From Clytia hemisphaerica (lineage: Eukaryota > Cnidaria > Hydrozoa > Leptothecata > Clytiidae), in contig CACVBU010000743.1 of NCBI GenBank assembly GCA_902728285.1, positions 1,268,357-1,332,356 on the forward strand: 64,000 nt of DNA, read 5' to 3'. The translations under genes were made by a program, and so were the position numbers. Position 1 is the first letter of the stretch. The number at the start of each line of letters is the position of its first letter. Positions 1-10,876 of this stretch are shown one piece after another. The notes under the pieces are model-generated. The model searched no databases and was not told the origin of the DNA. It saw only the letters and a list, made by a program, of their open reading frames with translations.

Positions 1-464
1 GTAACTTGGAACTTGGTGAATTGGGAGCTCGTTTTGGTACCATTGGAAAGCTATTTTTATACTCTTTCTAAAAGCATTTATGCCCTTTTAAATCAAGTTG
101 TCAGGAGCTATGGCCTGTAGATGGGGGATAGGTATTTTGCCTATTTTGGAACGCCAAAAGTCGTCTTTCATGCCTGAAGGGTTAAAACCATAAGAAGTTA
201 GTAAAGATATACAGTTGGGTGAAACTACTCTTGGGTACATTCTCATTTCAACCCTCTGCTTATTAATCTTCTATATTAACCCTATTTTCAAAAATTTCCT
301 CCCAGGACATTATAAAATTTTGAAACATTTCCAGCAATCCTGCTTATTTCAGACTGTACCCCCCTCCACGTATATTATTAGGTGCCAAAGTGTAAATTCC
401 TGCAACCTTTTTTCTGCAATCACTCTTTTTTTCAACCCAAAATAATTTTATTCCTTCTATTCAG
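1..464. other. No gene recognised; probable intron upstream of transposase 1
   Basis: AT-rich sequence ending in a pyrimidine-rich tract and AG at 463-464, which is the acceptor of the first visible transposase exon. I see no convincing upstream exon. The short open frames have no recognisable content. The 5' part of the transposase gene must lie outside the window or be lost. Confidence 0.5.
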
Positions 465-2923
465 ATATCAAAGAAAATACAAGATATTTGCTGGGCTTTG
501 GTTTGATGTTAAAAAACCCGATTTCAAGACATTCCTTAATCCATTTATGAAAGAACTTAACACCTTTGGAGCGGAAGGTATTATTTTATTACAATTTTTA
601 ACTTGAGATAATTTTTTCTTTTTATAACCATAACACTTATAAGCATATCCAGGCTCCAATCTTGGAAAACTCCATATGCTAAGCCTCAGTTATATAAAAC
701 ACAAGATGGAGCTTCTCTGTACCTGCTGAATTGAAATTATGTGCCATCTTTAAAAAAGTAGACAACAATAGACTACAGTTTGGTGCCAGAAATTTGTTTA
801 ATCAAATCAATTCTCATCTCCTTGTTTCTTGCATTTTGCAAGAAGTTTCTTTGAGTGAATAAATTGGTCCACTAATAGTAAAGACGGCGCATAATTTTGC
901 TTCACCTCAAGTTGTGTGGGGAACACATAAAGCTGCATCTAGTGTTTTATTTAATTATTTTAGAAAAAGTGGGGGATCAGTCAGTCCCCTTTGGAGATTA
1001 AAGAATCCCACCTCTTATGATTCTAGAAATGTCAGTAGCCTTTTTTTAAGAAAAGCTGAAAACACATTTTTTAGCCAACCCAATTTACAATCAAATGGTT
1101 AGTTAGGGTAAGTAGGCAGAGTTAGTTTGGTCTATGAGTGGTAGGCATAGTCAAAGCACTCCCCATTTAAATGTATTCAATTTTTATGTTTTAGGTGAAA
1201 TCCTGAAAACATTAAAAGGACAAAAGAAAGTGCGTGTTTTTCTCTTATCTTGTATTTTTGACGCTCCCGCCAAAAGTCAATTCCAAAACATCACTCAATT
1301 TAATGGAGAATATGGCTGCTCATACTGTTTAGAGCCAGGCAAAACTGTTAAAGCTGGCAAAGGACATACACACTGCTTTCCTTTCAACCACAATAATGTT
1401 AATGGGCATGCAAAGATGAGGACCCACGAATCTATGATTGAACATGCTACTAAAGCTCAAAATCAAGTAAGTTATACTGTACTTTAGTGAGTTTGATTTT
1501 AAATGATATTCCTTCATATTTGTTTACTACCAAAAACACCAGACCCTAGATTGAGGGGGTGTTGGATTTAGGATCAAAGATCAAGTATAGGAAGCAAAGA
1601 TTTTCTGGGGTTCAAAATATTTTAGCCCCCAGAATAGGGCTAGGGAAAATCATTCAATTTCAATTTCTGTTATGAAGTATCAACTTTTAAAAATCCTTAT
1701 AGATGATGGAAAGTGGCCAAGAATCGAAAGTGTGTGGTGTAAAAGGTTTGTGTTGGCCGATGATGCTACCTCGCTTTGATATTGTAAATGGCTTGGGTTT
1801 GGACTGCATGCATAACACATTGCTCGGTGTGATTAAAATGTTAATGAAGCTTTGGTTCTTCAAGAATTACAAAAAGTGTGCTTGGTACGTTGGTAATCAA
1901 CTCAAGTCGTTAAAGCTACCTAATCTAATAAGTCGCGTTCCCAGAAGCATTGAAAAAGATTTTGGTCAGTGGAAAGCCTCTGAATTTCGATCTTTTTGCC
2001 TGATATATTCTATACCGTTGGCTAAAAACTTTCCACCTGAGGAGTATTATGATCATTATGTTCTCCTTGTTCAAGCTGTAGCTATTTTATTGAAAGAAGT
2101 GATAAGTGAAAAAGACTTAGAGGAAAGTAGATATTTACTGAAGAAGTTTTGTCTACAGATTGAACGGCTTTACGGTGAAAGATATTACACCTACAATGTC
2201 CATAACTTACTTCACATGACAACTGCTGTTGAAAACTTAGGGCCATTATGGTGTCAATCTGCATTTTCGTATGAGGACTATAACGGTGACTTTAAGTATT
2301 TATTCCATGGAACACAAAGTGTCAGCATGCAAATAGTAACTAACACAATAATCCAACATAAGATCCCTGAGATAGCCCGTTCACTCTTACCAGGCTGTAC
2401 CGGTTACACATTGTACTCTAAAATGACCCTTAATTATCATCAACTTGCCAAGAATTCTGGTGACAAAATAAGTCACAATGTATTTACTGTTGGAAAGTTT
2501 TCAAGCACTCCTTTGCCATCAAAAGATAGAGTTTTAGTTGATCATCGTTTGAACTCTTTCCAGGAAATCAAAGTTTTCAAAAGAATTTGTTTGAATGGAA
2601 ATATAATCCAGTGTGAAGAATATACACGTGTCACCAAAAGGAACTCTTACACAGTCAACTATAATGGCAGATATGGAAACTCCTATGGATTTGTCAAGTA
2701 TTTCTTAAGAGCCAAACATGGCGATGCTTTTGGTTACTATGCTGTCTTAGAATTGCTCAACGTTTACTCTAGAATGAAAAATACAACACATATTCTAACA
2801 GTTTCAAAAGACATAACTCTTGATGTATGCAGGATTGATGATATAATTGATCTGTGCATCTATATTTCATGTAAATCTGGCAATTACATTGCTCTTTTTC
2901 CAAACAAAATAGAAAATGATTAA
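465..2923 (+). CDS. CACTA-like (Transposase_21-type) transposase, copy 1, 5'-incomplete, three exons
   Basis: Encodes most of a DDE transposase related to the animal CACTA/EnSpm-type proteins. Exons by splice consensus and phase: 465-577, 1195-1466 and 1703-2923 (stop). Donors are GTATTA, GTAAGT; acceptors are TTCAG, TTTAG, TATAG. Exon 1 carries the block ending FAGLWFDVKKPDF, which matches the block before the first catalytic Asp in copy 2. Exon 2 has the FDAPAK motif, with its Asp as candidate catalytic residue, followed by a CSYC zinc-ligand-like pair. Exon 3 has LGLDCMHNTLLGV (second Asp) and a downstream HNLLHM...AFSYED block with the probable Glu. It is clearly a paralogue of the protein at 25548-27497, but it has introns where that copy has none and is diverged throughout. 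No start codon or 5' exons were found, and no CCCAGTGG-type terminus was found nearby. It may be an old element, or a domesticated gene cut by the window edge. Confidence 0.75.
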
Positions 2924-4440
2924 GTTTAAAGATGATACAATTTGCTTGACATTACTTTTACAGATAACTTTTAATGGACAATGCCAGAAGTCATCACTTT
3001 AAACCTTCCCTCTTTGGATTTATACTGTTTCATATTTCTACTGACTTATTGGAAATTCTACGATATCATAATATCTTGATTATCAAGAAAGAGTAAAACT
3101 CAGAAGGAGCCGGCGAAGCAATTCTTTAGAAAAGTTAGAAATATATGTTCTTCATCTTTCAACCTAATTTTATTACTGCTTTATATTACTATGATAGTTG
3201 AACAAAAAATAAAATCTACACAGTTTAGTACTATGATAGGAGATGTTCTGAAATCTAGGAAAATCTTTTTGTCTACATATTATATTTTTGAAAGAAAGAT
3301 GTTTTCTCAAGCTTTCTAAGGTTTCTAGGCAGCAAATCACTTCAGCTTTTCTCTTAATGATACCCCTGTCTCATTGAAGGATGTGATCTGAAGCTTTTTA
3401 GGGTCGCCTAGGTAATATCATCAAGGATACATCAGTTTTTCTTTATGATAACCCTGTCTCCTTATTTTAGAACACATCTAGTTTTCTAGTTCTAACATGC
3501 GCCCAGAACCCATCCTTAAAAAGATCGTCTCGTCAGCCCCTTTCGAAAGCCCTTATTATTTGTTTATTCCTCTAATTTAATTTGTTACTTTATTTAGTTT
3601 GTCCACATACTTTGTAGTTCGTTGACATGTGTCTGGAATATATTTTCCCTTGCTATGATACTCTTGTAGAATTGATACTTCGAGCCTCACACTGGTGCTC
3701 TTGGCGAGAGAATTCTTAAATGCTCTACCTTGACTAAACCCCATTGAGAAGTTGCTCCATAATTTCATCCCAATTGAAAATTAAATATCGTCCAGACCTT
3801 TATTTAGTCGCTTTTAGAATAATATTGATTCATGTTTTCAAGAAGTTTTCATTCCGTGACAGTTTCCCATTTATAATTTAATCCCATTTTTTATAAGAAC
3901 TGTGTCTGTATATGTTATTTTTTTGCTCTTTCTTAAAATATTATCTGTTGTTTGAAATATGTCATAAATACACCTAGGCTCAAAAATTTTATTCTCGTTA
4001 TATGTATAATAAAAATATCAAAAAGAATAATTATTGCCAAATAAAATTACTGGTTGCTGTTCATCCACTTGATAATGTGATTGAAAGATTGATTCTTTAG
4101 CCCACGGCATTGGCTTCTGTGGATCTTAGACCCTCTACAATATTCATACTTTTTGTTGTCGGATGTCAAAGAAAATCTCTTGAAAACTGATTTGGTAGGT
4201 GAGTCACTTGATTATGTTTCACATTCAGCTAGGACCGTTTTGCAGTTTTGGATAGAGTTTATTCATTGACCTTAATACTTACTTTCTTTGGGTTCTAGGA
4301 CTGCTATGAGAAGTGAAATTTTAGTGTAAATTAAGAGAGTTAGGCTCACATAAAAAGATAAAAATAGAAATTTTTGGTTGGCAAAAAAAATTCATGATGG
4401 GAATATTCTTAGAATTATTGTTAATTTTTCGGCCAATTTC
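2924..4440. other. Gene-free stretch after transposase 1
   Basis: No coding signal. An AATAAA-like sequence lies near 3207, about 280 bp after the transposase stop. Two diverged direct copies of a segment containing CTTTATGATAACCCTGTCTC-like sequence lie at about 3337-3372 and 3425-3459. The rest is AT-rich with no recognised structure. Confidence 0.5.
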
Positions 4441-4449
4441 ATCATGAAG

Positions 4450-4490
4450 ATTCTTATAAAGTATATTCTTATAAAAAAAGCGTGTAACAC
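4450..4490. repeat. Terminus-like fragment of a MITE (ATAAAAAAAGCGTGT motif)
   Basis: The sequence around 4470-4485 reads TTCTTATAAAAAAAGCGTGT. The same end sequence forms both arms of a small inverted-repeat element at 21490-21641. Only one arm is visible here, so this is a solo end or a degraded copy. Confidence 0.4.
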
Positions 4491-4539
4491 GGAAAACTCC
4501 ATATAACTTTGGAGTATGCTATTAGTAAAGCATTTTGGC

Positions 4540-4990
4540 TTGCTTCAAGAGGTATGTTTTGAATTTTTCAAAGTATTGTAGTATGTTTGTAGTATCTGGT
4601 AGTTTGTATCCTGTATTTTGACACGCTACAATTTAATATACTAGGCCTATACTCCAAGCTTAATTGAAGTTTGAAGACGGTTGAAGTATTTTTTGAGTAC
4701 TCGCTGACTTTTATTTTTTGAAAAATGGGAGTTTTTGTGCGTTGTTTGCAAATCTTTATGACATACATTTTTAATACTTCATCATTAAAGTATGAGAAAA
4801 GTACGTACCTTTTTCATACTCCAAATTGGAAGTAGAAAAGAAGTATGTTGTACTTCTTTATTTCAGTAATATTTTTGACATACCTTAATCATACTACACT
4901 TTTGAAGTACAAAATAAGTATACGCATGTTATACTACGTGCAACAGAAGTATTGAATAAGTATGCTTGTAATACACTTAAAGTATAGTTT
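4540..4990. repeat. AAGTATG/CATACTT motif cluster 1
   Basis: The heptamer AAGTATG and its reverse complement CATACTT (also AGTAT/ATACT variants) recur every 10-40 bp in both orientations. Similar clusters occur at 7160-7380 and 9040-9290. Spacing is irregular, so this is not a simple tandem array. It looks like a degenerate self-complementary dispersed repeat. Confidence 0.55.
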
Positions 4991-5339
4991 ATGACATGAA
5001 AATTTGGTAAGGGCGCTGGCTAATGAAAAAAGAGTTTTTTTATCAAAGCTAATTCAGAACTGTACTTTTAAAGTTAGGAATTTGTGCCCGAAGGTGAAAG
5101 CAAGTGAAATTGCATGCTTTCAGTGGAGTTTGTGGACGAAATCAGAAAGAAATTGGCTAAAAAGATTTTCGTCACAATACTTGCTTTTTTATCGGTATGT
5201 AGTTGGAACTCCTGACTGTCCAAAATTTTACTATGCAATTGTTGTGGCTGTTCTCTCCTTCATCATGCTTGTTTTCAGGGTAGAGCGGAAGAAAAGGCAA
5301 GAGGAAAAGCGGGCAATAAATGTCTACCCCCATATCGCC

Positions 5340-5710
5340 CTGGAAATTTCTGGGGGCTGCAAGGGACGAGTGTTAACGATTGGTTCGATTGACTGTCGAT
5401 TACGTTTGATTCGTTCGATTCATGGACAATGATGTTTGATTGCATTTGATCGGACAAGGCCGCGACCACAGAATTCCTCTATCAAGCGCCGCCCCCTATC
5501 AAAGCCACCCTCTATTTAAAAAGCTCGCACCTAAAATCAAAAGCGGCACACTTAGTTAAAGCAAGTAATATTCAATTGATTCGATTATATCTCATAATCG
5601 AATGGCAATAAATCCTGGGTAATATTCGATTGCAATCAAATTGTATTCGACAATCGAATTAATCGCATCATTCGATTGCGCTCGATTCGTTCGATTGACA
5701 TTGTCTGGAA
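5340..5710. repeat. TTCGATT-rich dispersed repeat, copy 1
   Basis: A block dominated by TTCGATT, ATCGAAT and related words in both orientations, ending TTCGATTGACATTGTCTGGA at about 5688-5707. Two other blocks (23585-23700 and 36405-37345) have the same word content and a closely related end (TTCGATTGAGATCGTCTGG, and CTTCGATTGATATCGCCTGG). The shared end argues for a repeat family rather than chance low complexity. Confidence 0.6.
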
Positions 5711-6416
5711 ACGGGCATTAGGCTGTTACAGTTTAAGACCGTAAAATACCATCTAAATTTGGAAATATTGTTGTTTTAGAGGTAGGTCGGGATTAGAAAG
5801 GGGTGGTCAGGATATAGACGTTTTGTGGCCTATTCTACTCGATCTGAAAAATTTATATTCCAAAAAATACATACCTCTTGTTTTACAAATGAGCAAGCAG
5901 CAAACAACACAGTAAAAGGATGAATAATCACGAAAAATAAAAATATCGATTGTATATCAATAAATCTGTAAACAGCAACAATCAAGATCAATCAATGAAA
6001 CAACAGCGTCTGGTCTGAAAATGTCAGAGTTGGTCTGATATTTCAGGAGGAGAAAAAGAAAAAGTTTTAAGAAGCTAGACTTTTCTTTGCTATTTTGTGA
6101 AATTGAAAGCCGCGAAGCCTGGAGTTGAAGTTGAAGTTCTTGTCCACTTAATCCGTCATTTTGAGCTATAAAATGCAAATAGAGCGAGAGCTACAACAAC
6201 AACAACATAGATAGACTAGTAACTAGTCGTTGTATTTCACTCTGCAGCTCCGCTTGCAACAGACTCGCTCCCTTCACTGAATACAAACCGCAATACGGAC
6301 GCTTGCTAGTCTACAATTTAGAAGGAGCGCGGTTTTTGTAAAAACGAAAACGAAAGTGGGACGGACAAACAGACAGTTGCTTTTGAAAGGCCCGTTTGCT
6401 AACGCTGGGCCAAAAA
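5711..6416. other. No gene recognised
   Basis: Contains a short (CAA)n run at 6193-6207 and a small palindrome ACTAGTAACTAGT near 6216-6228. No open frame with recognisable content on either strand. Confidence 0.5.
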
Positions 6417-6745
6417 ATGTTTCAATTTTTCAAAAATACAGTTGCGCTAAAAAATAATTTAAAGATTCTCCAAATTTCATAAAAGTCTCTGGAAATCTAT
6501 CGAAACACTTTACAATTTGTTTTTGCAAGAAAGTTCTTTCAGCTCCCTGATTGAGCATGTGCTTGAAAAATTCTGAAATTCTGGGCAGAACATCTTCAAA
6601 AAGAGTGCATCTAGCAAAATGCGTAGGACCTCAGAAAATATAGAACTGTAAAAGATGATTGATGGTAAATTACTATCTTTATGTGGCATTCTCACAATGA
6701 AAAAGGGAAAGGCCAGGGGCGCTGAGACACCCCTGCAAAACATGC
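6417..6745 (-). pseudogene. Reverse-transcriptase C-terminal fragment, copy 1 (degraded)
   Basis: On the minus strand the sequence encodes a fragment with FPFFIVRMPHKDSNLPSI followed by a block ending in CPEFQNFSS. It is closely related in DNA sequence (same flank TTTCAATTTTTCAAAAA) to the longer copy at 35110-35600. The conserved FLDLD...LFDKRDAFPF section seen in that copy is missing here, and reading frames shift inside the block. The motif string is one I associate with reverse-transcriptase proteins of invertebrate retroelements, possibly Penelope-like. The element class is uncertain. It is truncated and not functional. Confidence 0.5.
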
Positions 6746-7159
6746 ACTCGCAGGGTATGCTCCGGAGTTTTTTTGTCGCAGCTTGTTTTTAGCCTACCCG
6801 GAGTTGTTTTTCCTAATCATTCGTTAGTGTCATTAGATTTATTTTACTGACTTAAAGTCCACAGTAAATATAAGAAAACTGTTTATCAAGTCGTCTCACA
6901 GGAAGCGTGAATTCGAGTCTGTATTTTAGGTTTTGTGTACAAAAGTGTTTTGCAGGCCTGCACCCTGCAAATTTTTGCAGAAAGACCTGGATGAGGTCAA
7001 AATGCAGGGTCTGCCCGGGATTTGATGGCTGTTAGTGTCAAAACGTTAAAAGTCAAGACTCGTCAAATGGCTTTAGATGCTTGGAGAACAAAAAACAAAA
7101 TATACAGTCCTGGTTTTATCTATTTTGTCGCAAATTCTGAAGAATTTGAAGCCTGCCCT
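6746..7159. other. No gene recognised
   Basis: Short open frame near 7022 without recognisable motifs. It runs into the AAGTATG cluster that follows and I do not support it as a gene. Confidence 0.45.
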
Positions 7160-7380
7160 TATGAAAAAATCCAGTATGCATCAAGTATGCACATATTTTC
7201 ATACTTGAAAACAAGTATGAAAGTTGAAGTATGCAAACAATAGATCAAGTATGCAAAGTACAATGCAAGTATGAGAGGGAATATTCATACTTGATTGATG
7301 TATGCAAGAAAGAGGCATACTCAAACCGAGTATGCATATAAAAGTACCATTAATCAATTAAGTATGAATGAAAATCTTCA
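7160..7380. repeat. AAGTATG/CATACTT motif cluster 2
   Basis: More than ten copies of AAGTATG or its complement in about 220 bp, many in the form CAAGTATGCA. Same word set as the clusters at 4540-4990 and 9040-9290. Confidence 0.6.
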
Positions 7381-7504
7381 TATTCAGAAAAACAAAGTTT
7401 GAGAAAGATAGCAGACAAAATCTGTTTTACTTGAATAACTCAAGTAAGGGGCAGTTTAGTAATAAACCTTAAAGTAAAGAATGTACATCTAAAGGAAAAA
7501 CCAG

Positions 7505-8040
7505 GGACCCCGGGAGTTACCCAAAGATCCAATGCGCTAAATACGGCCTTTTTTCATGACTCTTAGCCTACCCCAAAGTTATTAGCTTCGTTTTGGCGAA
7601 AAACTCGTCCCCAGGCCCCAAAAATCAAAATTTTTAAAAAATGAAAAAACTCCCCCAAGGATGAAGTGTGCAAAATTTCAGTCTGATCGGACCATCTTTG
7701 AAGTCCCCAGCCTGTCCCAAAGTTCTAGCCTCGTTTTGGCGAAAAACTTGTCCCCAGGCCCAAAAAATCAAAATTTTGAAAAAATGAAAAAATCACCCCC
7801 AGATGTTCACCCAAGGATCAAGTGTGCAAAATTTCAGTCAAATACAATCATTTTAGAAGTCTCCAGCCTGCCCCAAAGTTTTAGCCTCTTTTTGGCGAAA
7901 AACTTGTCCCCAGGCCCCAAAAATCAAAGTTTTGAAAAAGTGAAAAAAATACCCCCAGAGATTTGCCCAAGGATGAAGTGTGCAAAATTTCAGCCCAATC
8001 AGACCATTTTTGAAGTCTCCAGCCTGCCCCAAAGTCGGTG
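7505..8040 (+). repeat. 153-bp tandem repeat, about 3.5 copies
   Basis: Consecutive units share AAAGTT-TAGCCTCGTTTTGG, GCGAAAAACTTGTCCCCAGG and a GTGCAAAATTTCAG segment. Equivalent points fall near 7571, 7720, 7874 and 8032, giving a period of about 150-158 bp. Because the period is close to 51 codons, one frame stays open over 7661-8068 and encodes the repeated words KCAKFQ, EVSSLPQS and LAKNLSPGPKNQ. I see no family match, and regard the open frame as a by-product of the repeat. Confidence 0.75.
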
Positions 8041-9039
8041 GGACAACGGACATTGTCAGAGATTCTAGCTCAACTGAAATTGAGAACTGCACTGAAGCAC
8101 TGGGCATTATGTTTGAATATTCCCCGCAAAAACATTCAAACATAATTATGGAAAAAAGAGTCATCTATAAGATTAGAGGACATATAAATATCATACCTTT
8201 ATATCCCTACAGTTAGGAGCTGTAGGAGCACCCTGCCTCACTTGAATGCCTTTTTGTTTACTGTTTTGTTTTTCTTTTCCATCGTATTTTGCCGCGCGCG
8301 CGTTCGCGGGCGTTCGAACAATGCAATGACTTCCATTCGAATGTTTTGGTCAAATTCGAATGCTTTTGCTATTTAGCTGTCTTGGTATCCAAAACAAAAC
8401 ATTTCTTTCAAATTTTAATAGTGACAAGATGATGAAGGCGATGAAAATGGAAAGAAAAACAGAAATAATAAACTTTATTGCAAAGACTTATTTGTTTCTA
8501 AAAGTTTATGTTTTAATTACATATTATATGTTCACCAGTTTACTATCAATCAATGGAAAGCAGGAAATTTTAGCCATGTATGGAGGTTTTTGGATAGATT
8601 GGAGTGGATTAGAATCAGTTTTCTATATAGTTTTGTAAAAAACAAATTATGTGAAGTTTGTGATTATGTTTGAGTTGAGTGGAATGTGATGGAAGAATGT
8701 TTCAAGAAGTTTTGATGACAAGCAAAGGAGGTAGCACAAGACAGTTGGATCTCTGTAAGTTCTACATATTTTATTTTTATTCATCAGATTTTTAAAAAAA
8801 TACGCAGACGGGTTCCCGTCTAGTTGCGCCTGAGCTAAACTTTGGACAAAACAAAAATTTCAATTGGGTTTTAAAATTTCATGTCTTTGTCTTGAACTTG
8901 ACTGTCTTCGACTGTTTTGTTTTTTTCATCAAAAAATTCTTCCAGTCCTGATTTGACAAATGAAAATAATGATAAAAGTCTAAATTGTAGTGAGCCTACA
9001 TTTTTTTGGATTGCATGTACAAATATGACTTTGTCTCAA
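8041..9039. other. No gene recognised
   Basis: Contains a short CG-rich patch (GCCGCGCGCGCGTTCGCGGGCG) near 8291-8312 that stands out in AT-rich surroundings. The open frame at 8360-8638 is hydrophobic low-complexity sequence with no recognisable motif. Confidence 0.45.
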
Positions 9040-9290
9040 TAGCATACTTCGATCCAAGTATGGCACCAGAATTTGCATAATTCATAAATCAAGTATGCAA
9101 AACCAAGTATGAAGAAAATCAAGTATGCATACTTCAAGTATGATTTGTCTCAAATGCAGAATTGATTCCAAGTATGAAAATTCAAGTATGCGTACTAAAT
9201 CAAGTCTGTATTTTTAAGTCTGCATTTGAGACAAATCATACTTAAATTTTCATACTCATGGCATACTTAGCTGCATACTTGGCATACTTC
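9040..9290. repeat. AAGTATG/CATACTT motif cluster 3 with a perfect inverted repeat
   Basis: Same motif family as the clusters at 4540 and 7160. Within it, 9136-9159 and 9220-9243 are exact reverse complements over 24 bp (core GATTTGTCTCAAATGCAG), separated by 60 bp. This could fold into a long hairpin. The perfect arms suggest recent formation or gene conversion. Confidence 0.7.
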
Positions 9291-10876
9291 AAATATTTTC
9301 TTAAGGGTGTACATTTTCGATCTTCTCCAAATTCGTCATCTGAGGGCTGCCATCAAGGTCATCTCAATGTTTGTTTTTCTTCTTATGGTTATCTTCTGAA
9401 ATCCATTGCAACAAGGAAAGTCAAATCTGTAAGGTATGTGGTATTTCTTTCTATTGTTTTTTATTCCTGCATGTTATCAATTATAATCTGATAAGTGCAG
9501 GAGAAACTGCTTCCCTTCCCCCTCTTTCTCTACTTATCTGCCTATGGCCTATGACCTTTCATAATTTTTGGTTATCAACAAAACCACTTGTTGTGTGTGG
9601 TGGTGAGTCAGAGGCCAATCATGAAATACCAGGTGACCCACGAAAAAGTATAAGAGTTTGGAGGGTAACTGTGTCCGAAAAAAATTGAATTTTAACTAAA
9701 TTCTTTTGGTAAAGAAGAAAGGCAAACTTAAATTTTGGTGTATCATTTTTTAATTTTGGAAAAGTAGTTATCGAGATATGGAGGTATAAAGTCAAAAGTC
9801 ATTATTAAAAACAGTCAAAAAACATCAAAAAAGACAGTATCAAATTTGTATCAGAACGAACAACTTTCCGTTGATCATTTGCTATTTCTTTGTCTTAAAA
9901 GTTTCGTTAAGAAACAAATAAGTAATATCGAATTTTAGACAATTCCCAAATTGTCCTTTTGGAAATAAATAAAAAGTACCAAAAGTAGCATAAAGGATTT
10001 CCAAAATGTCTAACAATCGATAAGTTGCAATCGCCAGAGCTTGTAACAACTAGCTTTGTCCGCAAAGGAAACTGTCATGGCGGCTCGTAGATGTCCGATT
10101 TTAAAAAAATGTTTATCTGTCTTATTTTTGAAAAGTTCTCTAGCTCTTTCTTTTTGTACATTTGTAGAAAAAAAGTTTGAAAGTAAGGCTAGTATTCCAA
10201 GCCAGATACATTTTTAAAATCTAATGTGAGAAAAACATCATTAGACAAGAAATCCAGCTTATAGTGACACAAAATTTTGAATTGGAAATATATTTCCAAG
10301 ACTTTTCCCAGAAGAGCTGAAACAAACATACATAAGATTTGAGTGTCTTGGCTCCACTGTGATATAAAAATCCTTTGGGGGTACGTGGTGGCAAGGTTGT
10401 TTTTTTGAAATTGAAGTTTGAAAATTTCCGAAGTCAACAATAAATTTCTTATACACAACACGTCTTTTGCATCTTTCTCAGCTTGAAACATCATAACGAC
10501 TTATAATTATCAATTAAGTGGAAGAATCTGACTCTCACAGGAAAGTTTTGAGTCTCTTCTGGGAATTGGATGAGTGATTTTCGATAAGAAATGCAATAAA
10601 AATGCTTCGAAAAATAATTTAATGAGGGAAGGAGAGTGAACAATACTATCATTACTGCGGACATAGCTAGTACACGAGAAATCAGCAAAAATCTGTTACT
10701 TGTATATCCAGTGTATAATAAATCCTTGATTTACTGATATGGACCAAGCTGAGGTGAAAACTAAAATATTCACTTATTTAAAAACAGAAAAAAACTCAAT
10801 ATAAACGAAAGTGGGTTTAATTATATTTATGCTAGGTGAGAAGGGAGAGAGAGAAAAATCAAACACGTTTCAACAG
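9291..10876. other. No gene recognised
   Basis: Several short open frames on both strands with no recognisable motif and no supporting splice pattern. A possible upstream exon of the gene starting at 10877 could lie here but I could not identify one with matching phase. Confidence 0.45.

Noticed and set aside
5004-5432. 142-codon open frame with a hydrophobic segment
   Set aside because: No recognisable motif, no splice support, and its 3' part is made of the TTCGATT repeat. Probably chance.
7160-9290. CRISPR-like array of AAGTATG words
   Set aside because: Short motif, irregular spacing, both orientations and clear eukaryotic context. Not a CRISPR array.
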